Source: Calditrichota bacterium (lineage in GTDB: Bacteria > Calditrichota > Calditrichia > Calditrichales > J004). Taken from it: DNA of 64,000 nt. The stretch spans positions 558,001 through 622,000 of the forward strand of contig JABFGF010000002.1 of NCBI GenBank assembly GCA_013112635.1, given 5' to 3'. The notes beneath the pieces were generated by a model. It was not told the DNA's origin, did no database searches, and saw only the letters and a program-made list of their open reading frames with translations. The position numbers and the translations under genes were made by a program. Positions 7,638 through 16,397 of the stretch are shown here, in pieces; positions within the stretch are counted from its first letter, which is position 1, and each line of letters opens with the position of its first letter.

Positions 7638-8477
7638 ATGCCTCAGAATTCAAATCATCTTAAACTGGCAGAAGAGATATTGTTTTATTTTAAAAAATTA
7701 GATTTTGTTGAAGCTGTTATTTTGGGCGGTTCGTTAACAGGCAAAATTATTGATCATCATTCGGATATTGATCTATATGTTTATTCAGATCAACGAGTAC
7801 CACCGGAATTTCGAAAAGATGTTGTTCAGAACCTTGGGGCAAGCGAAGCAAATATTGGGCTTACCTTTTGGGATGATGGGGATGAATGGTTCCATAAAAA
7901 AAGCGGTATTGAAATTGATATGATTTACTGGGATAAAAAATGGATTGAAGATCAATTGGAAAATTTGCTCATAAAGCATAAAGCCTCGATCGGATACTCC
8001 ACCTGTTTCTGGCATACAATCTTAAATTCCAAAATCCTATTCGACCGATCCGGCTGGTTTTCCCAATTACAATCAAAATCTAAAATCCCATTTCCTCAAC
8101 ATTTAAAAGAAGCAATCATTACAAAAAACTATCCCTTATTAAGAAATATAATCCCGTCCTATTATAACCAGATTAATAAGGCAATTGACCGCAATGACAT
8201 TGTAAGTATCAATCACAGGATTGCGGCTTTTTTTGCCAGCTATTTTGATATTATTTTTGCATTAAACGAAATCCCGCATCCCGGAGAAAAAAAGATTCTT
8301 CCATTTGTACAAAACAATTGTTTAAAGATACCGCATTCAATGAGTGAAAATATTAGAGATATCCTTAACAATTCAGGAGATTTGTTGCCAAATCTAGACG
8401 AACTTATAAATAACCTAAACGCACTATTAAAACAGGAAGGGTTTAGTCCTGAAGAATTTAGCTGGAAAAATCTATAA
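7638..8477 (+). CDS. nucleotidyltransferase-fold protein
   Basis: A 279-residue protein with the DNA polymerase beta-like nucleotidyltransferase signature: AVILGGSLTGKIIDHHSDIDLYVY gives G-G-S, 11 residues, D-x-D, and a third acidic residue is available in IEIDMIYWD. The C-terminal half is helical (DUF4037-like) and may bind the acceptor. Such proteins transfer NMP to small molecules or proteins, as in aminoglycoside adenylyltransferases and MNT antitoxins. No HEPN partner gene is next to it, so a toxin-antitoxin role is not indicated. The start is ATG 7638; the earlier ATG at 7563 adds a hydrophobic stretch overlapping the divergent gene region and is less likely. Confidence 0.82.
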   Translation: MPQNSNHLKLAEEILFYFKKLDFVEAVILGGSLTGKIIDHHSDIDLYVYSDQRVPPEFRKDVVQNLGASEANIGLTFWDDGDEWFHKKSGIEIDMIYWDKKWIEDQLENLLIKHKASIGYSTCFWHTILNSKILFDRSGWFSQLQSKSKIPFPQHLKEAIITKNYPLLRNIIPSYYNQINKAIDRNDIVSINHRIAAFFASYFDIIFALNEIPHPGEKKILPFVQNNCLKIPHSMSENIRDILNNSGDLLPNLDELINNLNALLKQEGFSPEEFSWKNL

Positions 8478-8826
8478 TCGTAATTAATCGACAACCAAGT
8501 GTCGAAATTTTAAACACCCTTTCAAATATTATTTTTAAATTTTCCTAGCAATAAATTATTAATTTTTACAAAAAAAGGGCCGTTTTGGTCATTTACTGGC
8601 CGAACTTTTTTTACTGCCTAAATTCCCATCACTTTTTTTATAACTAACCCAAAGCCTCTTTCTCCTTAAAATTTAATAACTTAGCTAACCTCTAAAATTT
8701 AGTGCCAATTTTTATCTAAAGAAAACTACCCTTTTTTTACCACCCTTCTTAAAATCACGGTTATTTTAAAAATATAAATTCCGATAACTAAAACTATAAG
8801 AGAAAAATAAATCAAGGACGAGAAAA
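8478..8826. other. AT-rich intergenic region
   Basis: About 350 bases without a gene. A weak imperfect hairpin (GTTTTGGTC...GGCCGAAC, about 8593-8615) followed by seven T's could end the nucleotidyltransferase transcript. The rest is AT-rich and may hold the promoter of the lipoprotein gene, but no convincing -35/-10 pair was found. Confidence 0.4.
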
Positions 8827-10929
8827 ATGACAAGGATGTCTTATTTTCTCATCATGGGTACACTTTTCATCAGCTGTACTATAAATGATCCAAGTCTACC
8901 CAAGTGGGACACATCATGGGAAGTTCACCTTAAAGGCGATGTGATAAAAATTTCCGAGCTGCTCGCTAACAATTCAACGATCAGTGGCAGCCTGGATGCA
9001 GCCTCGGGTGAAGAAACATATTTTGTTAATATCTCTGATACTTCTGAAGCTCAGCAAATAGCAAAGAGTGACTTGAGTGTAAAAACAGAAGACCAATCTT
9101 TTGCAAACCAGCTGGGCATTTTTGAAGTCTCACAACCAACGCCCAAAATTTCTCAGGGTAGCTCATTTTCTGATATATTCTCTGATTATAATCCACAAGT
9201 CGGAATACCTTTTCCCATTATTCAGCCACGATTGATAACACCCGACCCAAGAGAAACAACCTTTGATGAATTTCAACAATTAGAGATTGAATCGGCTACA
9301 CTTAGCGTTGTTTTCCATAATAACCTTATTTTGGGTATTGAAAGTGGAATGCAAATCGTACTTCTCGATCTGCAGCGAATTAACGATCCTGATAGTGGCC
9401 TGATTGATACAATAAAATTTACTGCGCCAATTCCTCCTAAAACATCATTAGAAAGTAATACCATTGATTTGGCAGGAAAAAATATTTCAAATCAACTTCA
9501 ATTATATTACCGGATTCCTTTATCCGGAACGGATAGCGTGATAACCTTGAGCGAGGATGATCTTAATAGCAACTTCTTTACGGAAGTTATTATGTCCCCG
9601 GTCCGTGTTAACCGCGCCCTGGCGAAAATTCCCGGGCAAAGTATCATCCGTATTAACACCGCCCCCGTTAATATGGATGATCATTCTATCCGTACTGCTG
9701 AAATTGATAATGGCAAAATAAATCTGTTTATTGAAAACAGCATGAATATTTCCAGTGATATTGAAATTGAGCTCCCAAATTTTACAGATAAAAATAGCAC
9801 CGCTCTTGTGACAACAAAATTTGTAGCTGCACAATCTAGCGAAACAATACAGGTTGACCTGGCCGGGTATTTAATGCAAAACGAAATCCAGGATGGTTCT
9901 TACATTGAGAATATTGTTTATAACATTAACGCCCAGACACATGCCACTACTGACCATGTATGGCTTGGAGCTGAAGACCAGGTTTCCGTAACCATGCAAA
10001 TGGACACACTCTATTTCAAATCATTAACCGGAAATATTTCACCCATGGAAATGGTGATAACACCTATTGAAAATAAAAATATTTTCCAGCTTGAAAATTT
10101 TGAAGGCTCATTTAAGCTACCCGATTTATCGCTCACTTTTAATTTTCACAATGAAATTGATTTTGATATTTCCATGGATATGACAGTAACCGGCTATCAT
10201 CGTGATCCTGTTACAAACATAATTACAGATTCTGTTTCTTTAAAAATGAATGAAGAAATTGAACGTGGTGGACAATCCAATCAAAGCCGCTCAGTAGTTT
10301 TAGACAAATCGAGCAGCACACCGTCTATCGTTGATCTTATTGCAATTATGCCAAATGAGATCATCGTGACGGGCAGGGCAGTAATCGAGGGGGAAGGCTC
10401 TGTCCGGAACAGCGATAAGGTTTGGGTAGATTACACGATTGATTCTCCGTTTACCGTACAAATTGATGAGCCATTGGTTTACACAAACAAGAAAGAAACC
10501 ATCAGCGACAGTGAGATTAGCCCCCAGAAACGTGAGAAAATCTCAAAGAATTTCACGGAGGTTTCTATTATAATTCTCAGCGCCAATAACATGCCCATCG
10601 GATCTGATTTTAAGTTTTATCTCAGCGTAGATTCAACAAACCTCTTTTCAGATGAGATTGCGGACTCATCCGAAAAAGTAATTTTATATAGCCAGATAAC
10701 TGCAGCAGGCACAAATGCTGCCGGGTTTGTAAACAGTACAAAGAACGGAGAACATATCCTGAGGCTAAACAATAGTCAGATTGCTATTTTTGAGCAAAGC
10801 CCGCTTTATTATGGTGCAAAGGTTTCTGTTGGCAGCACAGAAAAACCTGTACGTTTTCGCAGCAGCGATCAATTACGCTTTGATACCATTTTAAATTTTG
10901 ACGTGGATATGGATCCGGATGATTTTTAA
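8827..10929 (+). CDS. large outer-membrane-type lipoprotein of unknown function
   Basis: A 700-residue protein beginning with a lipoprotein signal peptide (MGTLFISC, lipidated Cys17), then a beta-rich, Asn/Asp/Ser/Thr-rich sequence without recognisable catalytic motifs. The opening PKWDTSWEVHL is a pattern I associate with uncharacterised FCB-group lipoproteins. Several internal stretches alternate hydrophobic and polar residues, suggesting stacked beta-sandwich modules. An AAGGA site precedes the ATG. It is followed after a REP-like repeat by an outer-membrane barrel-like gene, and the two may work together at the cell surface. I do not recognise a family with a known function. Confidence 0.8.
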   Translation: MTRMSYFLIMGTLFISCTINDPSLPKWDTSWEVHLKGDVIKISELLANNSTISGSLDAASGEETYFVNISDTSEAQQIAKSDLSVKTEDQSFANQLGIFEVSQPTPKISQGSSFSDIFSDYNPQVGIPFPIIQPRLITPDPRETTFDEFQQLEIESATLSVVFHNNLILGIESGMQIVLLDLQRINDPDSGLIDTIKFTAPIPPKTSLESNTIDLAGKNISNQLQLYYRIPLSGTDSVITLSEDDLNSNFFTEVIMSPVRVNRALAKIPGQSIIRINTAPVNMDDHSIRTAEIDNGKINLFIENSMNISSDIEIELPNFTDKNSTALVTTKFVAAQSSETIQVDLAGYLMQNEIQDGSYIENIVYNINAQTHATTDHVWLGAEDQVSVTMQMDTLYFKSLTGNISPMEMVITPIENKNIFQLENFEGSFKLPDLSLTFNFHNEIDFDISMDMTVTGYHRDPVTNIITDSVSLKMNEEIERGGQSNQSRSVVLDKSSSTPSIVDLIAIMPNEIIVTGRAVIEGEGSVRNSDKVWVDYTIDSPFTVQIDEPLVYTNKKETISDSEISPQKREKISKNFTEVSIIILSANNMPIGSDFKFYLSVDSTNLFSDEIADSSEKVILYSQITAAGTNAAGFVNSTKNGEHILRLNNSQIAIFEQSPLYYGAKVSVGSTEKPVRFRSSDQLRFDTILNFDVDMDPDDF

Positions 10930-11010
10930 GGTAGGAGCTGTCTCTGACAGCGAAGATTCTCAGAAAAAATATTTTATTACTGCGATCATACTCAGGAGAG
11001 TATTCCTACC
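10930..11010. repeat. REP/BIME-like pair of inverted palindromic units
   Basis: Starts at the base after the lipoprotein stop codon. Left unit: GGTAGGA (10930-10936) then hairpin GCTGTC-TCT-GACAGC (10937-10951) and CGAAGAT. Right unit, inverted: hairpin ATACTC-AGGA-GAGTAT (10988-11003) then TCCTACC (11004-11010), preceded by CTGCGATC. The two units share the GGTAGGA head and a hairpin of the same length but different sequence, as in REP pairs of other genera. Confidence 0.75.
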
Positions 11011-11049
11011 AAAAGACGATTGACAAAATTATCGAAATGTAGGAAAACT

Positions 11050-12354
11050 ATGAAAAATATAATTATAATCTTGATCGTCAGTTTCCAACTTTTATCTGCT
11101 CAAACTTTCGATGGAGCAAGTTTGGGAATGGCGGGAAATTATTCTGCGCATAGCCGTGGGATAAATGCCATCGCCTGGAATCCTGCCAATCTTTCCATGT
11201 ACAGGGCAAGTAATTTTGAATTAAACCTTGTTGCAATCAACGCTGCGTTATCGAGCGGTTTATCAATAAGCGATTATAATACATACTTTACCGATGCAGG
11301 ACACAATGGAAGATGGAGTAAAAATGACCGTCATGAAATAATTGATCTGTTCTCAGGGAAGGGATTAGGCTTGGAAATGGATCTCAATACAAATCTTTTA
11401 GGATTTGTTAGTGGTAATTTTGGATTTGGGATTCAGTTTATTAGCAGCGGTAATGCAAACATTAAAGCCGGCAAACCACTTGAGATTTTTTTATTTGGCG
11501 AAACCTTTGAGCGTGATTACTCCTTTTCAGAAAAAGATGTTCTTGATGCTTCGTTTTACAGCGCTATCAAAAACTCAATTGCTTATAGTTATATGATAAA
11601 ACTGGATCGGCGTAAATATACTTTTTCGCATCTTTCATTTGGAGTAAACCTTAACTATTACCTTGGACTTGCTGTGGCCCAATCGCAACAATCATCCGTA
11701 AATATGCAAAGAATCGATACAGGTGGTCTGGAGTCCCGTGAAGAGATGTTTCGGTATCAGACAGATGTTGAAGCACGCACGTCTGATCCCACCAACGGAT
11801 TAGCAGGGAAAGGTTTTGGTCTCGATTTTGGAATAAGCACCCGTTTCGCTCGTGCCTGGCACGTCTCTTTAAGTTTTAGTAATCTATTTGCAAAAATCAA
11901 TTGGGATGGAAATCCACAAACTGTCAATTATTCCCGGATCGATTCAACTTACTGGTTCGCAGAATCCGGACAGGACACAAGTTATACGACAGAAGTGAAA
12001 ACACAGGGAAAATCATTTTCCACACCCCTACCAACAATAATGCGTGCGGGTGTCCGTTTACGATTGTTATATAATTTAACTTTAACTGCTGATTGGCATC
12101 AGGGCTTAAACAATAGTTTTGGAAATTCTACTGTACCACGGATTGGAGCCGGTGCAGAGTACAAACCATTCAAATGGCTTCCTTTGCGTTCCGGCATGGC
12201 AGTTGGTGGAAAAGATACTTTTTTATTTGGAATTGGCAGTGGGTTGCATTTTAGTTTTATGGAACTGGATTTTTCTTACGCTATGCGTAAAGCCTTACTG
12301 CCCATTTATTCCGATGGTTTCTACACAGCATTTAGTTTGAAGTTTTTGCTTTAG
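11050..12354 (+). CDS. outer-membrane beta-barrel-like protein (DUF5723-like)
   Basis: A 434-residue protein with a Sec signal peptide (MKNIIIILIVSFQLLSAQ) and a mature part typical of FadL/PorV-style barrels in FCB bacteria: SLGMAGNYSAHSRGINAIAWNPANLSM at the N-terminus, then many alternating beta-strands (FGLDFGISTRF, MRAGVRLRLLYNLTLTADW) and an end with a membrane strand finishing in Leu-Leu (AFSLKFLL). The N-terminal AxNPA motif is typical of DUF5723 and related families. The start is the ATG at 11050 with GGAAAA upstream, not the ATG at 11020. Its stop overlaps the stop of the convergent MFS gene by 3 bases. Role unknown; transport or surface assembly is inferred. Confidence 0.78.
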   Translation: MKNIIIILIVSFQLLSAQTFDGASLGMAGNYSAHSRGINAIAWNPANLSMYRASNFELNLVAINAALSSGLSISDYNTYFTDAGHNGRWSKNDRHEIIDLFSGKGLGLEMDLNTNLLGFVSGNFGFGIQFISSGNANIKAGKPLEIFLFGETFERDYSFSEKDVLDASFYSAIKNSIAYSYMIKLDRRKYTFSHLSFGVNLNYYLGLAVAQSQQSSVNMQRIDTGGLESREEMFRYQTDVEARTSDPTNGLAGKGFGLDFGISTRFARAWHVSLSFSNLFAKINWDGNPQTVNYSRIDSTYWFAESGQDTSYTTEVKTQGKSFSTPLPTIMRAGVRLRLLYNLTLTADWHQGLNNSFGNSTVPRIGAGAEYKPFKWLPLRSGMAVGGKDTFLFGIGSGLHFSFMELDFSYAMRKALLPIYSDGFYTAFSLKFLL

Positions 12355-13649
12355 TTGTTATGCGTTTTTTTATCAATTAACAATAACCTAAAAGCAAGTA
12401 CAAAAATAACCAGCATTAATATTCCAGGGATCCAAAATGTTGAAATGCCGATAAGACCATATATTATCCCACCGGTAATAAGACCAATAATGCTGGCCAA
12501 ACTGCCTGTACTGCTGGCATAACCCTGTACTGCACCCTGATATTTTTCTCCGGCAACTTTTGAGAGAATTGACAAAAATGATGGCCACATTAAACCATTG
12601 CCCAATGAGAAAAACAGCACCGCAATAAATATGTAAACCTCATTTTTGTTTAGAAAAAGAAAAAAGCTTAACCCTAACAAAATGCTACCAAAAATAATTA
12701 GGATCCCATCAGAAAACTTACCTGAAATTTTATTCAATAGAGGACCTTCAACCAAAACTAAAATTAGCCCGATCAATGAAAAGAAAATCCCAAGCTTTAA
12801 AAGACTCCAATCGAGGCTTTGTATTGCATGAATGGGAAATGCCACATAAAAAAAATTAAATGCCAGAAAAATGAGAAAATATAAAATCAGTATTAATGGG
12901 ATATCTTTTAGTTTAAGTATATTTTTTAATGTTGCCTTTTCGGCGCCTTCTAGTTTGTAGCACTCTTTCTGCTCCTGACCAAAAACCTTATTAATTCTCT
13001 TTTCATCCAGCTGTTTGGATAAAACACATGGGTTGGACTCGGGCATTTTGAATGCAATAACAAATACTGCTATCAAAGATATCATCATTGCCATAATAAC
13101 CGGAAGAAGTTCACCCAAAATGGTTCCACCCAAAACTCCTGCAAGAGCCGGCCCAATTATAAATCCTAAATTTGCAGATGCAGCCATCTTGCCAAAATTG
13201 CTTTTTCTGTCGTTATCTGAAGTTACATCAGCTAAATATGCATTTGCTACAGATACATTTCCGCCTGTAATCCCATCCAATGCCCTGGCTGCAAACAAGA
13301 GAAGTAAGGGAATTGTTAAGATGAAAACTCCAACAAATGAAGAGTCGATGTGTATCAGGGTTGTGTTTGGAATAAGGAGAGCTATAATAAATAATATCCA
13401 GGCAAGAAAGGTTCCTACCTGGCTTAATAAAAGGATTTTTTTTCTGCCAAACTTATCAGACCACCTCCCGAGTATTGGAGCACCGATAAGTTGAAAGAAT
13501 GAATAGGTTGCCCCCATTATACCGTAGATTAATTCATTACCACCTAATTTGATTACCAAAACAATTAGAAAAGGTAATATAATGCTGTAGCCAAGAGTGC
13601 CTATAAAATTAACTAAAAGAATCGGGAAAATAGAAAGTTGATTTTTTAT
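12351..13649 (-). CDS. MFS transporter (TetA-like drug/H+ antiporter family), apparent AUA start
   Basis: A 12-TM major facilitator. The reading frame begins with family-typical sequence NQLSIFPILLVNFIGTLGYS upstream of the first standard start (TTG 13559), followed by FFQLIGAPILGRWSDKFGRKK (the loop 2-3 motif A). The frame has no ATG, GTG or TTG between the stop at about 13670 and TM1. An AAAAGG ribosome site (13663-13658) lies 8 bases before an ATA codon at 13649, giving a protein of 432 residues that begins I/M-K-N-Q-L-S. This is the best start: an AUA initiation codon or a recent ATG-to-ATA change. Substrate unknown. It lies 25 bases downstream of the CDGSH gene and overlaps the stop of the convergent barrel gene. 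Confidence 0.85.
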   Translation of the reverse strand: MKNQLSIFPILLVNFIGTLGYSIILPFLIVLVIKLGGNELIYGIMGATYSFFQLIGAPILGRWSDKFGRKKILLLSQVGTFLAWILFIIALLIPNTTLIHIDSSFVGVFILTIPLLLLFAARALDGITGGNVSVANAYLADVTSDNDRKSNFGKMAASANLGFIIGPALAGVLGGTILGELLPVIMAMMISLIAVFVIAFKMPESNPCVLSKQLDEKRINKVFGQEQKECYKLEGAEKATLKNILKLKDIPLILILYFLIFLAFNFFYVAFPIHAIQSLDWSLLKLGIFFSLIGLILVLVEGPLLNKISGKFSDGILIIFGSILLGLSFFLFLNKNEVYIFIAVLFFSLGNGLMWPSFLSILSKVAGEKYQGAVQGYASSTGSLASIIGLITGGIIYGLIGISTFWIPGILMLVIFVLAFRLLLIDKKTHNN

Positions 13650-13674
13650 TGAAATCGCCTTTTCGGTTTATTCT

Positions 13675-14310
13675 TTAATTTTTATCATCTTTAAAATTAT
13701 TATGCCAATGGGTTCCATCGCAGAAAGGCTTGTTTTTAGAACCACCGCAACGGCACATAGTAAAGTGCTCTTCTGATGCTCCTTCAGCGCGTTTTGTATC
13801 TAGCAGTTCCGGACCTCCGGAAACTACGTATGGACCGTTTGGAGCAATAAAAATTGATGGTTCGGCTTCCCGGTCACGATGTTCTTTTTCATCGATGGAA
13901 TAGCTTAATGCGCCGGATGGGCATTTTTGTATTGTTTCTATAATTTCATTAACAGAAGCAGAATCAGGATGAATCCATGGCTCTTCATTCAAATGAAAAA
14001 CCGCTGCAAGTCCATCTGTACAACGACCGGCATGGGCGCAAATACCCCTGTTATCATGGATGGTAATTTTTTTACCTTTGTAATTATCTCTTTTGTCTTC
14101 GATACGACCCTCAAGCTTTGCAGATGAAAATCCGTGTTTAGCATGAGTCCCATCACAAAAAGGTTTATTGGCTGAACCTCCACACCTGCAAAGAGCCATT
14201 GTTTCTTTAGATTCTATCAACCCTTTTTGATTGGCAAAATTTTCCAGGTTTTTTACTAAATATGGCCCATTGGGAGTCGGGACAATACTTGGTTTCTTTT
14301 TTGAACCCAT
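13675..14310 (-). CDS. double CDGSH iron-sulfur protein with central ferredoxin-like domain
   Basis: A 211-residue three-module Fe-S protein. CDGSH 1 is at about residues 41-57 (CRCGGSANKPFCDGTH), a divergent 4Fe-4S mono-cluster (Fer4_19) domain covers about 80-140 (GICAHAGRC ... CPSGALSY), and CDGSH 2 is near the end (CRCGGSKNKPFCDGTH). Each CDGSH motif has three Cys and one His for a 2Fe-2S cluster. Such proteins are cytoplasmic redox or Fe-S storage factors. Two NGPY-V segments precede the two CDGSH motifs, suggesting internal duplication. It lies between the lysis pair and the MFS gene on one strand, 43 and 25 bases away, and could share a transcript. Confidence 0.92.
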   Translation of the reverse strand: MGSKKKPSIVPTPNGPYLVKNLENFANQKGLIESKETMALCRCGGSANKPFCDGTHAKHGFSSAKLEGRIEDKRDNYKGKKITIHDNRGICAHAGRCTDGLAAVFHLNEEPWIHPDSASVNEIIETIQKCPSGALSYSIDEKEHRDREAEPSIFIAPNGPYVVSGGPELLDTKRAEGASEEHFTMCRCGGSKNKPFCDGTHWHNNFKDDKN

Positions 14311-14353
14311 TTTTATTCCTTTCTTTTTTTATAAAAACACTACCCATGAAAGT

Positions 14354-14785
14354 TTATCCTTTTGCTGAATTGTTTGAAACAGGATCTGCTGTTCTTGAAC
14401 CCATGTATTGTTTGGTTATTTTTTCTGCTGATCTACCGGCGACATATCCACCCAAGCCAATTTGCAGCAATAACCAGGCTTCATCAGCTAAAGGATTTGC
14501 CAACCAACCAAAACTATCCAGCACAACCAAAACCAAAAATGTTAACATGGTAATCGGGCGCCAACTCCTTTGCAGCCATGATTGCCCCGTTGCCTCTGCT
14601 GTTATAATTTTAGTTTTATTTTCAAGCAATTGGCTCTCATAGTCAATCACTTTGGCAAGTAGTTCATTCTCTACTTTTTTTATCTGTGCCTGCATTTGCA
14701 ATTTCTCTTCATCGCTGGTATGAAGTTCATCAACAAGTTTTACGGCAGGTTCAAATATGCTGCTTATAAAAGAAAATACACTCAT
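14354..14785 (-). CDS. holin of the 3-TM gene-transfer-release family
   Basis: A 143-residue protein that fits the 'holin of 3TMs, for gene-transfer release' family: an N-terminal amphipathic/hydrophobic stretch (FSFISSIFEPAVKLVDELH), a charged coiled-coil segment (EEKLQMQAQIKKVENELLAK), then SWLQRSWRPITMLTFLVLVV and a second hydrophobic segment ending GYVAGRSAEK. Holins form inner-membrane holes that let endolysin reach peptidoglycan. AAAGGGGG 7 bases before the ATG is a strong ribosome site. The endolysin gene ends 38 bases upstream on the same strand, so the two form a lysis cassette. No phage structural genes are nearby. Confidence 0.85.
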   Translation of the reverse strand: MSVFSFISSIFEPAVKLVDELHTSDEEKLQMQAQIKKVENELLAKVIDYESQLLENKTKIITAEATGQSWLQRSWRPITMLTFLVLVVLDSFGWLANPLADEAWLLLQIGLGGYVAGRSAEKITKQYMGSRTADPVSNNSAKG

Positions 14786-14823
14786 AGGTGCCCCCTTTGG
14801 GTTAGGTTCTTCATTTATATCTG

Positions 14824-16179
14824 TTAGCTTTTGATTTGTTTAAAAGATTTATAATGTGATTCGATCCATTTTCCATATTTTACTTTTTGGCCGCTGCCAT
14901 TATATCCGGCTGCAAAACCTTCAAAATCAAGTGATCTTAATTTTCTAACCATCGGATCAGAGAAAAAATCAAACAATCCGTTAATATGTGCTGAAATATC
15001 TGTGGCAAAACTGTTAAACATTTCTTTTATGGATTGATAGCCAATCCGTTCAAAGTGAAATCCCATTATTTGTGGTGCTCCCATACTTATAGAAAGCATT
15101 GCACTATCTGCATCAATACTTCGCGCAAATTCAAAAACCTGCCATTCTTTGGATTGGTTTCCATGAAAACCCTGCCACTCCTCGTTTTCAGTTTTTCGCC
15201 ATTTATGCTTCGTCCAAACTTTATCAGAATTATATTGGAAATGCTTACGGAAATCTGCAGGGTTTTTCTTTCCCCAATACTTCCAAAACTTGTGGTTTTC
15301 AAAACGAATTATCATCCGATTATCATTGTTTTGCTCAAATCCTTTTCCTGAACTTTCTACACATAAAACTGCAACAGCACAAGCGACATCAATTTCATTT
15401 TTCTTGCTAAGCCGGTTAAGCAAACCACCATATCTGTTCCAGGTCATCGCCACTTTCTTTTGCTCAGATGTCCCGGAAACCGGAAGTATTTGTAACGGTT
15501 GCAATTTATCAGTTAAAGATTCTGCAACTTCAGGTTTGGTCTCATTTTCTTCATCAGCGTTATCTGCAACAGTTATTTTACCTTGTTCTTCATCAGGTTC
15601 AATTCTTTTCAGAAACTTATTGAAGACATACGCGCTGGATCCGTTAAACAATATTTCACTCCAGGCACCAATATCTGCTTCAACTGTAAGTTTCATAGCA
15701 TTTTTAACCTGCCCCAAAATCTGTGCTTTTTTATCTGGTTTTTGTCTTACGTTAAGTGTGGCTGCAATAACATCAGCTTGATATGATTTTGTTTGAGCAA
15801 AAAGATCTACATATTTAGAAAGTACAAAACCGATGCCGTTATTAAATTCTATTTCCAACCAATCAGGAATTTGTGAAACAATAGAAACTTTTGTTCCACT
15901 AAATAGAGTACCTAAAATTAATCCCGATGCAGTTGGTACATCCCTTACGTTTAAAAGGGCTGTATTTACAAATCCATACAGCTTAGAAACTTGAGGTTGA
16001 ATTTCCATATATATTTTTGAAACAAACCCAATTGAATCATTAAATGGGATTTGCAACCAATTGTTATCAACCTCTGTAACATCAACAACAGAGCCTTCGT
16101 TTAAAACGCCAAGGATTTGACCGGAAATATTTGGAATAGAGCGGACATTTAAAGCGGAAGCAGAAACGGTTGCTAACAT
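14824..16179 (-). CDS. endolysin: three SH3 domains plus N-acetylmuramidase domain
   Basis: A 451-residue protein without signal peptide. Three bacterial SH3 modules occupy about residues 1-60, 68-128 and 134-194, each with an LNVR-x-x-P core (ALNVRSIP, LLNVRDVP, TLNVRQKP). A linker rich in acidic residues leads to an N-acetylmuramidase (DUF3380-like) domain at about 240-450: ACAVAVLCVESSGKGF with the likely catalytic Glu, IIRFENHKFWKYWG, SISMGAPQIMGFHFERIGY and AAGYNGSGQ. It should hydrolyse peptidoglycan glycan strands. AGGAGAT precedes the ATG. It is paired with the holin just downstream. A phage, tailocin, injection-system or gene-transfer-agent release function is inferred. Confidence 0.88.
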   Translation of the reverse strand: MLATVSASALNVRSIPNISGQILGVLNEGSVVDVTEVDNNWLQIPFNDSIGFVSKIYMEIQPQVSKLYGFVNTALLNVRDVPTASGLILGTLFSGTKVSIVSQIPDWLEIEFNNGIGFVLSKYVDLFAQTKSYQADVIAATLNVRQKPDKKAQILGQVKNAMKLTVEADIGAWSEILFNGSSAYVFNKFLKRIEPDEEQGKITVADNADEENETKPEVAESLTDKLQPLQILPVSGTSEQKKVAMTWNRYGGLLNRLSKKNEIDVACAVAVLCVESSGKGFEQNNDNRMIIRFENHKFWKYWGKKNPADFRKHFQYNSDKVWTKHKWRKTENEEWQGFHGNQSKEWQVFEFARSIDADSAMLSISMGAPQIMGFHFERIGYQSIKEMFNSFATDISAHINGLFDFFSDPMVRKLRSLDFEGFAAGYNGSGQKVKYGKWIESHYKSFKQIKS

Positions 16180-16397
16180 ATTTTTATCTCCTATAAATTT
16201 TTTAAGAGATTTACTATTTTTATGATTATATCGTTAAGTAGAAATCCTGTTGTCTGTAGGTCAAAAAAAACAGGGTTTTTAAAATTGATGTACTAAAATC
16301 AGCCATAATTTGTTTTGGTTAGATTAAACAATAAACCTATACAAAATTAATCCCATTAAGATATATTATCTTAAACTAACTTGGCCGTTTTGTTATT

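Noticed and set aside
7638-8477. MNT-HEPN toxin-antitoxin pair
   Set aside because: The nucleotidyltransferase-like protein is longer than MNT antitoxins and no HEPN gene is adjacent.
14262-14642. Plus-strand frame over the holin gene
   Set aside because: Overlaps two well-supported minus-strand genes and has no recognisable protein features.
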